DNA of 64,000 nucleotides from Dicyema japonicum. Taxonomy: Eukaryota; Dicyemida; Rhombozoa; Dicyemidae. Position numbers and translations under genes: made by a program. The stretch lies in contig RDEW01000059.1 in assembly GCA_011109175.1 (NCBI GenBank), forward strand, positions 186,001 through 250,000, read 5' to 3'. The notes beneath the pieces are model-generated. The model had not been told where the DNA came from and ran no database searches. It saw nothing but the letters and a program-made list of their open reading frames with translations. Shown here piece by piece: positions 1 through 12,360 of the stretch (position 1 is the stretch's first letter; every line of letters begins with the position of its first letter).

Positions 1-1185
1 TCAGGAAGGTTCGTTGAAGACTCACATAAAGTCTCACCATCCTGGAATTAACTGCTTCAACTTAGACAGTAATAGGAGATTTAGGATGCAGAAAATTTAT
101 GCAAATAAAAAAATGAAATTGTTTGGTTTTGTAGATAATTTTAGATCATGGTTCCCGTTATAAACGAACAGGTCATCACAACCTACGAATCTCTTAGAGC
201 GAATCTCTATATTTTTGAAAAAAATCAAATCCCAATATTAAAGCTCCTGAAGGTAACCAAACGGTCCAGTTTAATCTGGATGAACACTCTCCTTCGGGAA
301 ATCATAGTTTGGAGCACTCAAAGCAGACCTTGATCCCCAAAAACATCGGACCCCAACCTAATCTCTTCATTGCTCATCGTCTATATCAGCAAGAGTCATT
401 TTCCCTACAAAAAAATCAATATTTTGGTAGAGAGGAGGTTCTGAAGTTGAAGGAAAATGGGAGAGCCATAACTGGGATTTTATCTTCTAAGATTGACACG
501 CTCGTGGATTCCAGATTGAAGAAAATCTCTCAGTTTTATATTGTCGGAGTTGAATGACCTTTTTAGTTAGTAGATTTATGGATTTTATGGTTGCTTACTA
601 ATTCTAATTTATTCTAATTTCAATGCCAATTTTAAAAGTATAACTGAATTATCACGTTCAATATGCTAATGAACGAATCACCTGATGGCCTTTTTTATTA
701 TTAGTGTGGTGATTTTTGGCTTATTAATAATATTATGAGGGCGGAATCATTTGCCTTCTTCAGACAACGAATGGAATTATTGTCCCAGATATTTGAATGA
801 GGACCTATGTTCTCTTGAATTCCTAGATGTGGAATAAGGGAGTCCTTAAACGACAAAAAATGCTTCTGAGCAAGGTTCGTCGACAGATTGATCCTTTTGG
901 ACAAGCATTTTGGACTTTTTATGCTAAAAGCTGTCTCCTGCTTCCAACATGCTTTTCACCTTCGAAGTTATCCTTGTTATGATGAATAGAATTTCCTATC
1001 TCTGCTTGATAATGAAATTATACATCCCTCGAAACGAATTTAAACATACATGACTATGGATGGCTTCACGCAAAGTTTGTTTTGGAAGATTGGGAATCAC
1101 CGTACCTTCGGATGATGCATTAAGTGAATATTTGTCTTCTTATAGCTCCTCGAAGAATTTGATGGATATGGTCCTCAACTCTTAT
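1..1185. other. no gene recognised
   Basis: AT-rich sequence without an open frame that I can tie to a protein family. The short frames present have no recognisable motifs and no convincing intron structure. It is probably old repeat DNA, because the next interval on the same side is retroelement debris. Confidence 0.4.
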
Positions 1186-1189
1186 TCTG

Positions 1190-1365
1190 GACTGAATGAA
1201 TCTATGACACCGTCAGGAGCTGTAGATTGTGGAAGGTTTCAGCTGATCCTTAGTGACCCTTTGATCATTGAGCCGATCAGACGGATTAGATTGTCTCTTT
1301 GTGGGCCAAAGATTCTTGACGTCTCAAAAGCAAATGGGACAAACAAGTGAACTCCATAATGCTTT
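1190..1365 (-). mobile_element. 3' end fragment of non-LTR retrotransposon family B
   Basis: The minus-strand reading contains HLFVPFAFETSRIFGPQ followed by NLIRLIGSMI. This fits the conserved block near the C-terminus of a class of non-LTR reverse transcriptases (pattern F-V-P-x-x-x-E-T-x-x-x-x-G-P, then a helix ending I-G). The same block occurs at 49390-49510 on the minus strand, and a longer part of the same family lies at 4290-5110 on the plus strand. No upstream RT domain is attached, so this is a 5'-truncated remnant. Family identity is inferred from these motifs only. Confidence 0.55.
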
Positions 1366-1980
1366 GGTACTTCTTTTCTGATCCTCGGCTCGCTCTTGAA
1401 ACATACCTGGATCAGAGACAGAAGCGACAAATTTTTCGGGATCATGTATCGTCCAAAGCAGGTTCCAACAATTAGAAAAAGGGAATTTTTCATCCCGTCT
1501 TCCTTTGATGGTTTCATTGGATTTTTTCATCCCGTCTTCCTTTTGATGGCACCTTACAAAGGATACGCCCAATTCCTGGCGGGCATTCAAAAATATCCAA
1601 CTATTCATTTCCCTGGGGGACAATTTTGTTTCCTGGTACGGGTTCTGGAATCGACGTTCTCTGGATCACTGTTCTTGTGTGAAGGTTCTTCTGGAACGCT
1701 TCATAATCACGGAATTAGTTAATTTGGTTTTACCCTCGTCTTTGGAAAATTTTATTTATTACAACATATTGGATTTGGAGGTCTAAGTCTTCATTTGGAT
1801 AAACGGTAATTTCCGTTACATCTGAGAGTTATTCGCCAATTACGGGCCAAGAGGATCACTATGCAAAGCTAAGGTATTGATGTAACGTGTTGAGTTCAGT
1901 TAGCTAGTCTTGATTAAACAAACTAAGGCTTCATAGCTGTAACACTACCTGGTTTCGAATCATCACCCTACCGGGTACTT
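1366..1980. other. no gene recognised
   Basis: Short overlapping frames on both strands but no family motif. A 26-nt stretch containing 'ttttttcatcccgtcttcc' is repeated twice near 1485-1545, a small local duplication. Confidence 0.35.
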
Positions 1981-1983
1981 AAT

Positions 1984-2185
1984 GTTTTCTGTTTCATATT
2001 TTCCCTCCTTTTAATAGACTGGCTTCATGTGATCTACTTCTCTCAGATGATGTCCAATGCCAGGGTAGTACGACATTTACTCCCCTAGCCAATTGGAGTT
2101 CCCACAACTGAAAGAACTGCTTTCTTTTCTTCCAGTGGTTCTGAGTGGATTTTGATATTATCTCTGCTACCGAATACATCAATTA
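1984..2185 (+). repeat. dispersed repeat family 1 (SINE-like)
   Basis: Shares a colinear stretch with 21590-21830 (+), including 'catgtgatc', a following gc-tract and 'ccaatgccagg' versus 'ccagtgccagg'. It is also similar to the inverse of 24860-25110 and 37050-37260. Copies differ by many substitutions, so the family is old. No coding capacity is seen. Confidence 0.6.
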
Positions 2186-2199
2186 TACAGTACAACAGT

Positions 2200-2465
2200 G
2201 CCGGCAAGCGGCCTGATGGTCCCTAGTACATTCCGGCTGAAGGTTCCATGCATCTACGATGTTTAGGCTTGACGCGTGACGCCCTCATCAGTGAACATCT
2301 CACTGCGGAACCGGTTCGTCTACTAAAGGACTCACAACCAACAAAAAGAAAAAAAAAGTGAAGAGCATTCCTTGGTTCTCCCTCTGTTCTTTACCTTAAA
2401 ATAAAGTGTATCCCACCTGGGAGAAGCGATAGCTAAGATGGCTCTTCGTAGAGTGCCACGTTATT
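2200..2465 (+). repeat. tRNA-derived SINE family 2, copy 1 (body and 3' tail)
   Basis: Colinear with 38570-38820 (+) and with the inverse of 47210-47490 and 27190-27370. Shared landmarks in order are 'gcatctacgatg', 'cagtgaacatctcactgc', 'aaaggactcaca', a run like 'aacaaaaagaaaaa', 'gtgaagag' and a terminal 'aaataaagtgt' that holds an AATAAA-type signal. The tRNA-like head, with its B-box, is visible in the copies at 52690 and 47460 but is decayed here. Confidence 0.7.
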
Positions 2466-2499
2466 AACTTCTGGGGGTACGTGGGATTAATAAATTATT

Positions 2500-2838
2500 G
2501 ATAGTAAGTATTAGTTAAGACTACTGGGAGATTTGCAGAATGATTTCACAGTAAATATTAATTCCCCGGAGAAATACGTCTGCGTTAAGGTACTCGTCGT
2601 GATCATGAAGCAGAATTGGACGGAGAGAGATAACGATGACCGCGGGAGGTGGAATCTCTCAGTTTGTATGATAGTTTCTAATGTTGCATGGGTGAAACTA
2701 TCTACAATCAGGCCTCGTTTAGGGAGAAACCCAAAACGGAGAAAACATCGATTTTGGAGAAATTTTATAATTTTAATAGTAATAATAATTTTTTAGTAAT
2801 AAACCCCCATATTTAATAACGAAATTAAACTCAGCTTT
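2500..2838. other. no gene recognised
   Basis: Intergenic sequence between repeat insertions. A short open frame at 2533-2796 has no family resemblance and ends in an AT-rich tract. Confidence 0.35.
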
Positions 2839-2839
2839 A

Positions 2840-3071
2840 TTTAACCAACCAAAGAGTTAATATTTAACAATCAACAACCTTCCTCGCCAGCCTGCAAGGC
2901 AGGTTCGATTCTGGTTGCTGAAACAGCTGCGAGAGCTCCTTGTTTAATTAAGCCCTTTGCCCATATCATCTCCGTGCCCTGCCTCCCATACTCCAATGAT
3001 TTCAGGGTATAGAATAAAAGTATTTTATAAGGATAATAAACTGATGAGCTCTCCAAGGTTAAGACTATCAT
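2840..3071 (-). mobile_element. 3' terminal fragment of RLE-type non-LTR retrotransposon (family A)
   Basis: The nucleotide sequence around 2870-2935 ('cgccagcctgcaaggcag', then 'gattctggttgctgaaaca') closely matches the 3' end of the much longer family-A copy at 50190-52700 ('cgccagcctcctcaggcag', then the same 'gattctggttgctgaaaca'). Both lie on the minus strand. Only the last part of the ORF and the 3' UTR are present, the usual 5'-truncated product of target-primed reverse transcription. Confidence 0.7.
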
Positions 3072-3079
3072 TAAAAAAC

Positions 3080-4260
3080 GCTATGAAGTTTTTGGAGACA
3101 CGAAAATGGTCGTCTGCGAGAAACTCTACGTGGAATCAAGGTGGTGGAGTTTTTAAAATACTTCGGAACTGCTTTGGAGAAAAAAATTTATTGGAGAAAA
3201 AAATCTCAATTCATGAATCAAGAAAATCCTTTAGACGAGATAAATTTTGTTTTGAGCTGAACAAGAGGAGGTTTTATCGGAGGCTCAACGATGACGTCAA
3301 TAATAGTGATTGTAAAGTTGCAGAAGATGAGTGCGTGTCATTTTGGAAAGATGTATGGGAAAAGGATCAGAATTATTCTCAGAGAAATTTGTTGGGAGGC
3401 GAATGACAGGAGCAGATGAGTTACCGTTAGATATGACAGTTGAGTTCGTTAAGAACATTATTCACTATACGCCGAATTAAAGAGCTCTGGCTGTGATGGA
3501 GTATATGGATTTTTTGTCAAGAAATTTGATTCTCTTCATAGTTATCTGAGTAGAAAGATTATCAAGATAGTGAGTCGTAAATATTGCCCGGAAGAATGAT
3601 TCTATACAGGATTACGTACCTCATTCCGAAAAAAGAAGAATGCTGTTCTCCGAATGACTTACGACCAATTACGTGCATGCCTATATTGTACAAACTTGTC
3701 ACAAAATGTGTTAATACAAAACTTATTATTGAAGGTTCAATCTTATCTCAGATAATCAGCTGGGAGCAAGAAGGCAGTGCCAAAGCAGGCTTTAATAAAT
3801 CAGTGTGTTAATGCTGAACATGGAAATAGCTTATTCACAACATGGATTGATGTGAAGAAGGCTTTCGATTCTGTCAGTCATGAATTTTTGTGTCGGGTTC
3901 TTGATTGCTCTGGAGGTACGAAATGGATTGTGAAGTTTATCAAGACTCTAATAAGCAAGTAGAATGTTAGCTTGAACCTTAACAAAAAAAAGAATTGGAA
4001 AGGTCAAACTCGGAGAGAAATCTTGCAAGGAGATTCACTCTTTCCAGCTGTTTACTCTGGTAATGGACCCACTAAGCCGAATATTAAATATAAAATTCCC
4101 GAAGATATGTGTTGATCAGAGTGATCCGTCTATTGTGACATATGCGATTAACCATTTTTTTTTATTGACGACCTGAAAATAATTGCCGAATATGAAGATA
4201 CTATTCTAAATGATGGAGGATATTGATGAATATCTGGGTGTTGTTGGCCTTAAAAGAAAC
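3080..4260 (+). pseudogene. degenerate family-A non-LTR retrotransposon, reverse transcriptase region
   Basis: Plus-strand frames, broken by stops and shifts, read in order: a pre-RT segment with ECVSFWKDVWEKD; the RT fingers, with TYLIPKKEE and LRPITCMPILYKLVTK; then TWIDVKKAFDSVSHEFL, carrying the first catalytic Asp region; a remnant of ILQGDSLFPAV; and finally FFIDDLKIIAE where RTs have the [FY]xDD box. The same order and wording occur in the copies at 48895-49150 and 50190-52700 (there IYLIPK, YRPITCMPTLYRLMTK and VDVKKAYDSVDHSYL). The gene is clearly dead: at least four frame changes and several stops. Confidence 0.8.
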
Positions 4261-4289
4261 TGTGAAAAGTCTGCAACTAATCCGAAACT

Positions 4290-5110
4290 CGGAGCTTGAT
4301 AGAGTTAGCAAGTTGTGGGGAGAATTGGGCTTGGAATTCCCGTCGAACTTTGCTTGCCAGAAGAGTTGGGATTCAATTGCATGTATGAGCACTCTGGAGG
4401 CCGCGAAGACAAGCGCTAACCAACACCGACTAGCAATCATTAAGTCGGCCGCACTTCGCGGAAATAGAGTCTGGCTCGAGGCCCTACCATGCCCACATCT
4501 GGGGGCCCAGGATCGAAAACAGTCTGAGGATCGGGGTGGCATTGCGCCTAAGACTGGACATATGCCAGAGACACAAATTTCGTTGCAGCGGGGACGTTGA
4601 TACGAAAGGCTTACATCCACTCTCTTGCCGACAAAGTGCTGGTCGAGCCCCGCGACACGCAGCCCTCATTGACATTATTTTCGAGCTCTCATGACCGCGG
4701 GATTTCCGGCCCAATTGGAACCTTTGGGCTTAGACAGAGGCGACGTGAAGAGGCCGGATGGAATGACGCTATTCCCATAGTCCCACGGAAAATCAATCGT
4801 TTGGGACGTAACGTGTGTGGACACCTTCTCAGGGGCCAGATCGCTGACGGCGACGCACTCTTCTGGAGACGCAGCCAACCAGGCGGAGGCCAAGAAGATC
4901 CGTAAATACGAATCCTTCGGAGACCAATACCATATCACCCCATTGCTGTGGACCCCTCCCTTGGCTCCATAGCATGGTCGTAACACCATTCAGCTTCTTG
5001 CCATCCCCTGTCAAGAATGATTTCATTCTTGGTTTGTCCAGCGAGATGCCTCTACGCTTTCCTCGAGGATATCATTTAACGGGGAGGATCTAGATCCTCT
5101 GCTTCATCTA
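4290..5110 (+). pseudogene. family-B non-LTR retrotransposon, C-terminal region, degenerate
   Basis: Plus-strand frames contain the C-terminal landmarks of a non-LTR RT class common in invertebrates. They are: WDSIACMSTLEAAKTSANQ with a following VWLEALPCPHLG; a Cys-containing segment ending HPLSCRQSAGRA near 4610; a frame reading NWNLWA; a segment equivalent to 'VWDVTCVDTFSG' near 4795; and RKYESFGDQYHITPL near 4895. The stretch is visibly richer in G+C than its flanks, which suggests a younger insertion or another base composition in this family. Frames change several times, so it is not functional. Family placement rests on motif order, not on an alignment. Confidence 0.65.
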
Positions 5111-5419
5111 GCTTCATATTGAATTCCTTAATCTTCTTGGATCGTAACAGGCAGTGTATTTTGGTCGTTCCCCAATATCCTCGAGTCAATCGAAGTATGC
5201 TTTGTTGGCAGGTACCGTAGATCAATTCTGAGATATGTCCAAACAATTCTTTATTCATACAAAAATTAATTGATTGTAACATATATTACATAAAAGTGAA
5301 ATATTAACCATATGATTGAGCCATCTCTTACGCAGCACTTGTTAAGCGACGCCCAAGTCCCCAAACGACCATCGGATCCCACCTTTTCCTGGACAATTAT
5401 TTAATCTACTTGTTTCTAA

Positions 5420-6730
5420 GAGGACATAAAAGATGGGATTCTCTTTTTCGTTGAGCAGCAGTGGAGGACTTGATGGGCTCCGTCCGGGGGACCTTAAAGA
5501 TTTCATTGCTCAGAACACGGGTAACTCTAGCGTCCGGCTTGTGCATGCCATCACCAAACTAATGAGCAAGATGCTTTAAGGAACACTATCAGAAGATATT
5601 CGACACTTCATGTTCTTCCCAAAGTTACTTGCATTCGATAAACTGGGAAGAATACGCAAAATTGCTGTTGGCTGGTTTTTCGTCGGTTTGCCTCAAAGCT
5701 AATATGCTGAGCAATCCTGCTCGCGCTTGTAACTCAGCTACAACCAACCCAAATAGGGATTGGCAATCGCGGGGGCTGTGAAGCAGCAGTCAACACACCA
5801 TACATTTACTGAAGAGAACGAGAATATTTCTTATGTAATCGTCAAAATTGATATTGAAAATTCCTTCAACACGATACGACGTGATACAATGCCTTGTTCC
5901 TCCAGGGAATTGCCCGTATCACGGGATATTGTTCTACTCCTATGAAAGTATAGTAGTTGGATGATTGCAGCATGGGAGTCATCTGAAGGATGTTCTGGAT
6001 TGTTTGAAAATTATGATAGTTCAAATGGAATCTCTATGCCTGATTCTGAACACTTCAAAATGTGAAGTTACCAATTTTGAATTGTCGCAGTCTGAATGGA
6101 AGTCGATCTTTGTGATGTTCAAAGAGATCATTTCGAAAGCTACAGAAACCAAAGCCGAACAACTATAAATACTTTGAAAATCAAGGATGGGACCAATCAA
6201 CCTTACCAGTTAGCTTTGGTGGACTGGAAACCCCTCATTAAAGGATTTAGCGCGCCCTGCTTATCTGCCCTCCTTATTCTCCACTCAGCTGTTGATCAAG
6301 ATGATTCCCGTCCCAACAGAATTGTCGAAGATCAAAGATATGAAGCATCTGAGAGTCAAGATGCCTGAACAGAAAGACAGTTACAGGTCCACCAGCCAAG
6401 ATAAATATGAGAGGCTTCTGAACCAATTAAACCAACACCGACGTCCTGTCTAGTCACTGGAAGATGCGAATGGGGGTGGCGATTGGATCAATGCTCACCA
6501 AGCCGGTAGCGTCGGGACCCACTTTGATGACGATACTATCCGCACCGGTATCTCCATCAGACTTGGACTGAAGATTTGCCAGACCCAGAAGTGCCGGTAT
6601 GGTGGTATCGGATTCGAAGCCTTTAAATTCGGTCCTCTGTCTATGATTTTCTTCCCGCACACCTTTTGTCTCTTATGATCTCTGATCTTATTGTGAGGAA
6701 GATTCCACACTCCTTCCCCTAATTTTCTTC
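5420..6730 (+). pseudogene. second family-B retrotransposon copy, RT and C-terminal remnant
   Basis: VIVKIDIENSFNTIRRDTM at about 5840-5900 matches the RT motif [VL]K-[LV]-D-[FI]-x-N-[AS]-F-N-[ST]-[IL]-R-R-D. A degraded DD box follows with ILNTSKCEV, equivalent to the 'LxLNxxKCEV' segment after the catalytic Asp pair. Near 6220 there is FGGLE, and at 6525-6610 DDDTIRTGISIRLGLKICQ, equivalent to the block shown by the copy at 4290-5110. Many stops intervene. It lies a few hundred bases downstream of the first family-B copy on the same strand, so the two may be a tandem pair. Confidence 0.65.
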
Positions 6731-9720
6731 TAACCAGGAATTTGATCATCCACGAGAGATCTGGAATAATAACTACTCTTTCTTATCTATCCCCATCTTC
6801 GGAATTGCAGTGGAATTTGGATAATGTTGTTAGAGCAGGTAATCAGTCGAAAAATTGCTGAAGCTCACGACACAACACCGTCATGCTTTTCTGTTATCCG
6901 AAGGCTCCCTTGAACGTGAGTGTTGGATCAATGCCATCTCAAGTGGAATATCGAGACCTTTTTGAGGATTACTTGATCCGTATGAATTAGACTGGAGATT
7001 AGTGTTTCACATTAGTTCAGAATAGGTGAAGATATTGACGGTTTTGTACTCATCCACTCGCTTACAAAGGGAGTACCAGCAGTATCCTCAACCACGAAGC
7101 TTTAAACGATCGTACGATATTCGAATGTTCATTTAATTTTGGTTTTGTTAGAATTTTTGTTTTCAAATTTGATGACAAAATAATATTTTAAAGTAGAGTA
7201 TTTTTGTGATGAGAACTCAATATTAAATGTGTAGTTCATTAGTACTTTGATTATTGTACTGATCCGGTTTGCGGATCAATTTCCAAGTATTTTAAAGATT
7301 CATTGGAAATTGAATGTTTCATGTGAGTAATTTCGTCTAAGACAAATTTAGCAGTATTCGTGATAACATTTCTAATCTTCAATTGATGGTTTTAAATAGT
7401 AATGTTTGGTGTTAAAGAGGATTCATAATAGTTATATTTGAAATAATTTGTGAGGTGACTTTAAGCATTTTATATTTGACTTGAAAGTTTTCCTCATTAA
7501 ATTGTAATTGTTTATAAATATTAGAGAATTATCATTTGCATCAAATGTATCAATTGTTTTGTCAAATATGTATTATTTAAGAGTTTTAGTGTAATATTTA
7601 TATTTTTTATGTTTCATAATCAAAAAATCGGTTAGAAAATTCTTAAAGGCGGAAACTCTACCTAGCTGCCCCCTGTTTCATAATATCTACAAACATGTAA
7701 AAAGTTTGAGCCTAAGTCATGTCCAATGAGAAACGCTACACAGGATTTTCGATTTCGCCGGGTCTGTCTGAGATCACTTAGTTAGCTGAGAGCCGAAGAT
7801 TTTCACGTCTTAGTAATTTTCCGTTCCGTAATAACGATGATGACTTGTCACTTAATTAGAGTACTCTGACTCTTCATAAATAGGCATATCTGAATATATA
7901 ACACTCCGAAAAACAACACTGAGCTTGGTAAAGAAATCATTCAATGTAAACAAGAGTGCGAAAATTACAAAAAAATCCTCAAAGAAAGCCAACGCGAAAA
8001 AATCGACTTATAAAAAAGATTTCCATAAAAAATGTCAATTTTTTACTTCCAAAATGTCAAATCATAGAATTACAAGAATAACCTCTTCCAGCCGATGAGT
8101 ATAATAAGGGACCAGCTCGCCATTATAGAGAAGAACCTTGAGACTTCCCAGTAGGATCATATATCACAATTTAGAAATAATTTCGTCATCCGTATTGACA
8201 CGTGTTATGAACCATATGATCACAAGATCTTCAGATCTCCCGACACTGAGAAGCATTGAAAAAGGCTAAGATAAAGGTTAAAGACCTCTCAGAGCTCCAG
8301 AAGTTAATTGTGGAAGTGTTTTTTCTTATTTAATGATCAGTCTGAGAATAAACTAATATTATTGGAAAAAGAATGTCAAACTGAGACGACATAGTGAGGG
8401 ATTGATACTTTTTGTGGTTTATTAAATATTGAAAGTAGTTTAGAATGGAAATTTAAGTTGCGAATAAATAAAATATATAGTGCGTGATTCTCTTACCAGA
8501 TATTTTTTCCAAACGGTTTTTGACGTGTGATTATTTCTGGCACTTATGACATACTGATTAGGAAGCTTCGCATACTTTCATCGTCCCAGAGACGGGTAAA
8601 AATAAAAAATTGAAAATAATATATTTCACGGAAAATGCCAAATAATAGCGAATTAGATTTTTAGCAATGAGATATGATAAGGGATAATGTCAATAATTTT
8701 GTCAATAAACTCCCGACTTGGCATGCTTATAAATGTAGATATTATACTTCATCCCAAACATAGAGAGTAAGCTGGAGATCGGGTTTGTACACAACAACTT
8801 TATCCTAATTATGGGGGACTGTCATCAAAATATCTAATGGCTTGATATTTAATCAGAATTACCTAATTTAATTGAGGTAGATCGACTGAATAAGACCGAG
8901 AACCGGAGATTGAATAGATTCACAGGATGAAATTCATATTGGTCAGAATTTATCATCGTAAAAAACATAATTAAAGTTAAATGTTTGAGTTTGGGTGTTT
9001 GACTTTATTGTGATGAATTTTGTAAGAGAATTCTTAAATTCAGAAAGAATAAGCGGGATTCAAACTCGGATCCTTTGTGCATCCTATACTTCTTTTTTAA
9101 ATGATTTTTAATTCCTCCCAAGTCCATTTATTTATATTTAGATTACCTAGAAAGATAGACATAAATAACGTCAAAGATATCAGTTCCAGCAATCAACTGA
9201 ATTATCCAACGTCTGTGGTCACCACTAGGAAACAAAAATGCCTTCTCACATTCCTACAATGGAATCCGATTAAAAGTAAAAATTAGTTTTTTCCTTTGAT
9301 GTAGACAGACAAAGCGTGTTTCCATCTTCCATACAGACGCTGAGGAATCCGGATTCACGTCTATGGATTTTAGCGTCCGTAGTAGGGAAGCGATTGTTTT
9401 GAAATCAACTCCCGTCATGCAGATTCACTGGGAGTCGAAGATCTTACTTCTGGTATCACCTTGAAATGAAGAACTTTCAATTTCTACGACAAGCACTTGA
9501 ACCATCCAACGTTCCCATTGCTTAAATCCATCAACCTTAGACACAAACGGAGAACATTTACTGATCTCCAAGAACACTCATGAAACTCTTACCTCCAAAA
9601 AAGACCAAACCTAAACAAAATGTATACATGACTTTGCATCTACATGTGTGATACAAACCATCGAAGAAAACAAGATACTGGAGCGAATACCTCCTGATAT
9701 TAGAAGATGGGCTTACTAGC
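6731..9720. other. about 3 kb without recognisable genes
   Basis: Strongly AT-rich between 7100 and 7640 and around 8400-8750, with dense stops in all frames. I see no conserved domain, RNA gene, tandem array or terminal repeat. A few mid-GC patches (7700-7900, 9300-9700) may be unrecognised old repeats. Confidence 0.4.
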
Positions 9721-9889
9721 TTTGTACCTACTACGTTCTGGATATTAAATTAGGATGTGTAACTTCCAAGACTAGTAGAAGGGTGATTAGCAAGGAAAGA
9801 GGGGTACCGGGATGAACAGTCCAGGCCAACTGGCGGACTGATAGTACCTATTCCGTAACTTGTTAAATTGCTGTTAATTAATTGTTAAT

Positions 9890-9944
9890 TAGTTGTTCTA
9901 AATGCTTATTTATGCTGATGATGTACTTCTGCTTGATCAGAGTA
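9890..9944 (+). pseudogene. reverse transcriptase YADD-box fragment interrupted by a pogo element
   Basis: MLIYADDVLLLDQ is readable on the plus strand at about 9903-9941. This is the catalytic Y-A-D-D box of non-LTR reverse transcriptases followed by the usual hydrophobic strand. The reading stops exactly at a TA dinucleotide at 9943-9944, after which a pogo-like terminal repeat begins. Upstream, some RT-like residues around 9720-9900 are too decayed to annotate. Confidence 0.6.
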
Positions 9945-10810
9945 CAGTAAACTCTCTCAAATATGCCACTCTTAAATTTGCCAATTCTGAAATTTGCCAA
10001 TACTTAAATTTGCCAGTTTTATCGATTTTTTAAATTTTTCAATGATATTTGCCAATTCTGAAATTTTCCAATATTTATAAAAATTATTTTTATTTTATTA
10101 AATAATTTTAAAAATTTAAATAATATATAGCTACCATGGGTTATGAATATTCCTGTTGGAGGCTACACCAGAATTTCAATTGTTCAAAAAGTGGAAATAT
10201 TGGGGTATAAAGAAGCCAATAAATCAGCTTCATGTCAGACGACATGCAACAGATTTTCTTCTACTTTTAAAAATAGAATCTCAAGAAGGACAGTCAATGC
10301 AATATTAATGAATGCAGAATCGTTTTATCTCAGTTCAAGAACAGATAGCCTAAACTAAAAACATGTAAAAATTAAAATACCCGGAGCTTGATGGAAATCT
10401 AGTAGATTGAATGGATTCAATGGAATCAAAAGGTACACTAGTTACTCTAACGTTTAAGGTGCTTTGTTGAACGATTATCTAATATTACATAAGGCAAAAT
10501 TTTTCGTTAAAGAACTTTCGTTAACTAATTTTTACGGGTTTTTGGAGAAATTATAAAAAAGACATAGATTTCGAATGCGTAAATTACACAGCTAATTGCG
10601 CACTGAAAAACATGTGGATATTGATGGCTTTTTGGAAGATTTTGAAGAAGTTTCAGAGAGTTACTGGTCTGAAAATATTTATACTTCGGAATCATATAAG
10701 AAGTTAAATCTTAGGGATACTGTATTATCTGTAAAAATTGCATGGGAAGATGTGAAATTTCAAACTGTTTTAAACGTTTAGAACGTACAGAATGCGATGA
10801 TAGTAGAACT
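9945..10810 (+). mobile_element. pogo/Tigger-like DNA transposon, 5' end plus transposase remnant
   Basis: The left end reads 'cagtaaactctctcaaat' directly after a TA, matching the 'cagtaaactttcattaat' start of the pogo-like element at 60408. Repeated 'aatttgcca' motifs follow. Transposase remnants occur in order: a CENP-B-type HTH region around 10140-10350 (KVEILGYKEANKS); a second HTH around 10480-10580 (NFYGFLEK); and the C-terminal tail at 10680-10790 (LSVKIAWEDVKFQTVLN), equivalent to the 'xxIxxAWxxVxxxTIxNCF' ending of Tigger transposases. I could not find the right terminal repeat, so the 3' end is approximate. Confidence 0.65.
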
Positions 10811-11800
10811 TTTGATTTTCCCTACCCGCTCTCCACTAGATTTGCTATCAGGCAGTGTTGTACAGCCATTCTACTTTTTGCGGATCTTGTTGGTAAATTC
10901 CTAATCTTCCGACTCTTCTGTTGAGGTTATGTATGTACTCTTTTTCTCCTAGATCAGAGAAATCCTAAATATGACGATCTTCTCCGCTTTTTCCAAGTTT
11001 TGTAGACTATTCAAGGAATTATGGATTGGTCATCTCTTAAAGAAACTCGGAGATTTGTTGCTTGAGATGAAGAATGAGTTGACTGGAACTGATCCGTACT
11101 ACTCCAAAGTCGAATCATCTGGTCACGTTATTTTTTGTCGTTATTAGCATTATATGGCCCTTAAACAGGTATTTTGGAAATACTACATTTTTGGTAAAAA
11201 TGTTGTCGTCAGTGAACATTGCATTTACGTACATTGCCCTTCTGCGGTTAGACTTTGACTTGATGAGGACTCTAATTATATGTGTGTTTAACAAATGCAC
11301 GTCTATTATTATTTTGGGGGATATGTTATGATGGCTGACGGTGAAAGTTGTTTGCTTTACTTTATGACTTTCAGATCACTTCTACATACCAAAGACCACC
11401 CTTTTCGACTTTTTCACCACAAGTGTAGCAGTTGTTGCTAATTTCGTAGACAAACGTAGTCGTTTCTTCCATAGTCGAAGAATTGAGACTCATCACTCGA
11501 TGTATTGGCGAATGTCTCACTAAGAGATTCCTGATACAGTAAAAATAACATTATTAAAGAAACAGCTTGGAAATATCTTGGCAAAAGACAGAAAACTAGG
11601 TTGCCTGATGGAGTTTCACCCAGTGGTTGAGAGTCGATAAGCTTTTCAAGTAATTCCTCATTCGATGGAATGCCAAGACCTCTAAAGAGGTTGATTCTCC
11701 TAAAGAAATCAAAATGGATTTTCGCAACTAGGAACCTTGGATCAGATAACATCAAACCAGAATTATTAAATTAGGAGATTGATTGCCTATACGACAAAAA
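10811..11800. other. no gene recognised
   Basis: Contains open stretches on the minus strand (11438-11755) without any family motif that I can defend. It may be the distal part of the RT remnant that follows. Confidence 0.35.
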
Positions 11801-12360
11801 ACTACTAAATGGTATGTTTCCGCCAATCTCGTTTGCATTTAGAAGAACTTAGTTGGCTTTTCTTCCCGAAAATCCACTGTTCCGCCAATTTATATGCCTT
11901 TTTTGTACGGCCGCAATCTTTTCGGAATCGGTTCAAAATGTTAATGCGCCCAGGAAGCACACGAATAGAAGAGGGATGACTCAAAGTACCGCTTGTATAC
12001 ATAATTCAGGAATGGATGTTCCCCGGACCTCCATAACCGTGAGAGGTTTTTCAGTAAGTTAGACTTTCTCTCAAACTTGCAATCACTTTTTCTACATGTG
12101 AGAAAAGCACATGTGCATGTCGAATGTAAATCCCAGTGATTGCTAAATGGGATTTCGGTATTATTCACCTTTAGCTCCACCGTTCGTCTACTTGATTTTC
12201 TACGGAGGAAAGGACCTAGTGAGGAAAAACTAACTGGAGAATGACCTACTAGCTTTGGACGTCTGCACAAATTATCTTTTATTTGTCTGACCACTTTGGA
12301 TAGTGGCAGGTTTTTCACCTCCAACGGTCGAAGTGAGAAGCATCTATCCAAACATCAGGT
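11800..12360 (-). pseudogene. possible C-terminal remnant of a non-LTR retroelement
   Basis: Minus-strand frames read VELKVNNTEIPFSNH, which resembles the 'IxINGxxIPxxxxxKYLG' strand after the RT domain. Next comes YKRYFESSLFYSCASWAH, resembling the 'Y[KR]xxxxPxLEYxxxxW' helix of jockey/RTE elements, then INILNRFRK. The match is in motif order only, with frame breaks between segments. Confidence 0.4.

Noticed and set aside
11438-11755. 105-codon minus-strand frame
   Set aside because: No recognised domain, and it lies next to a degenerate retroelement; kept as unassigned.
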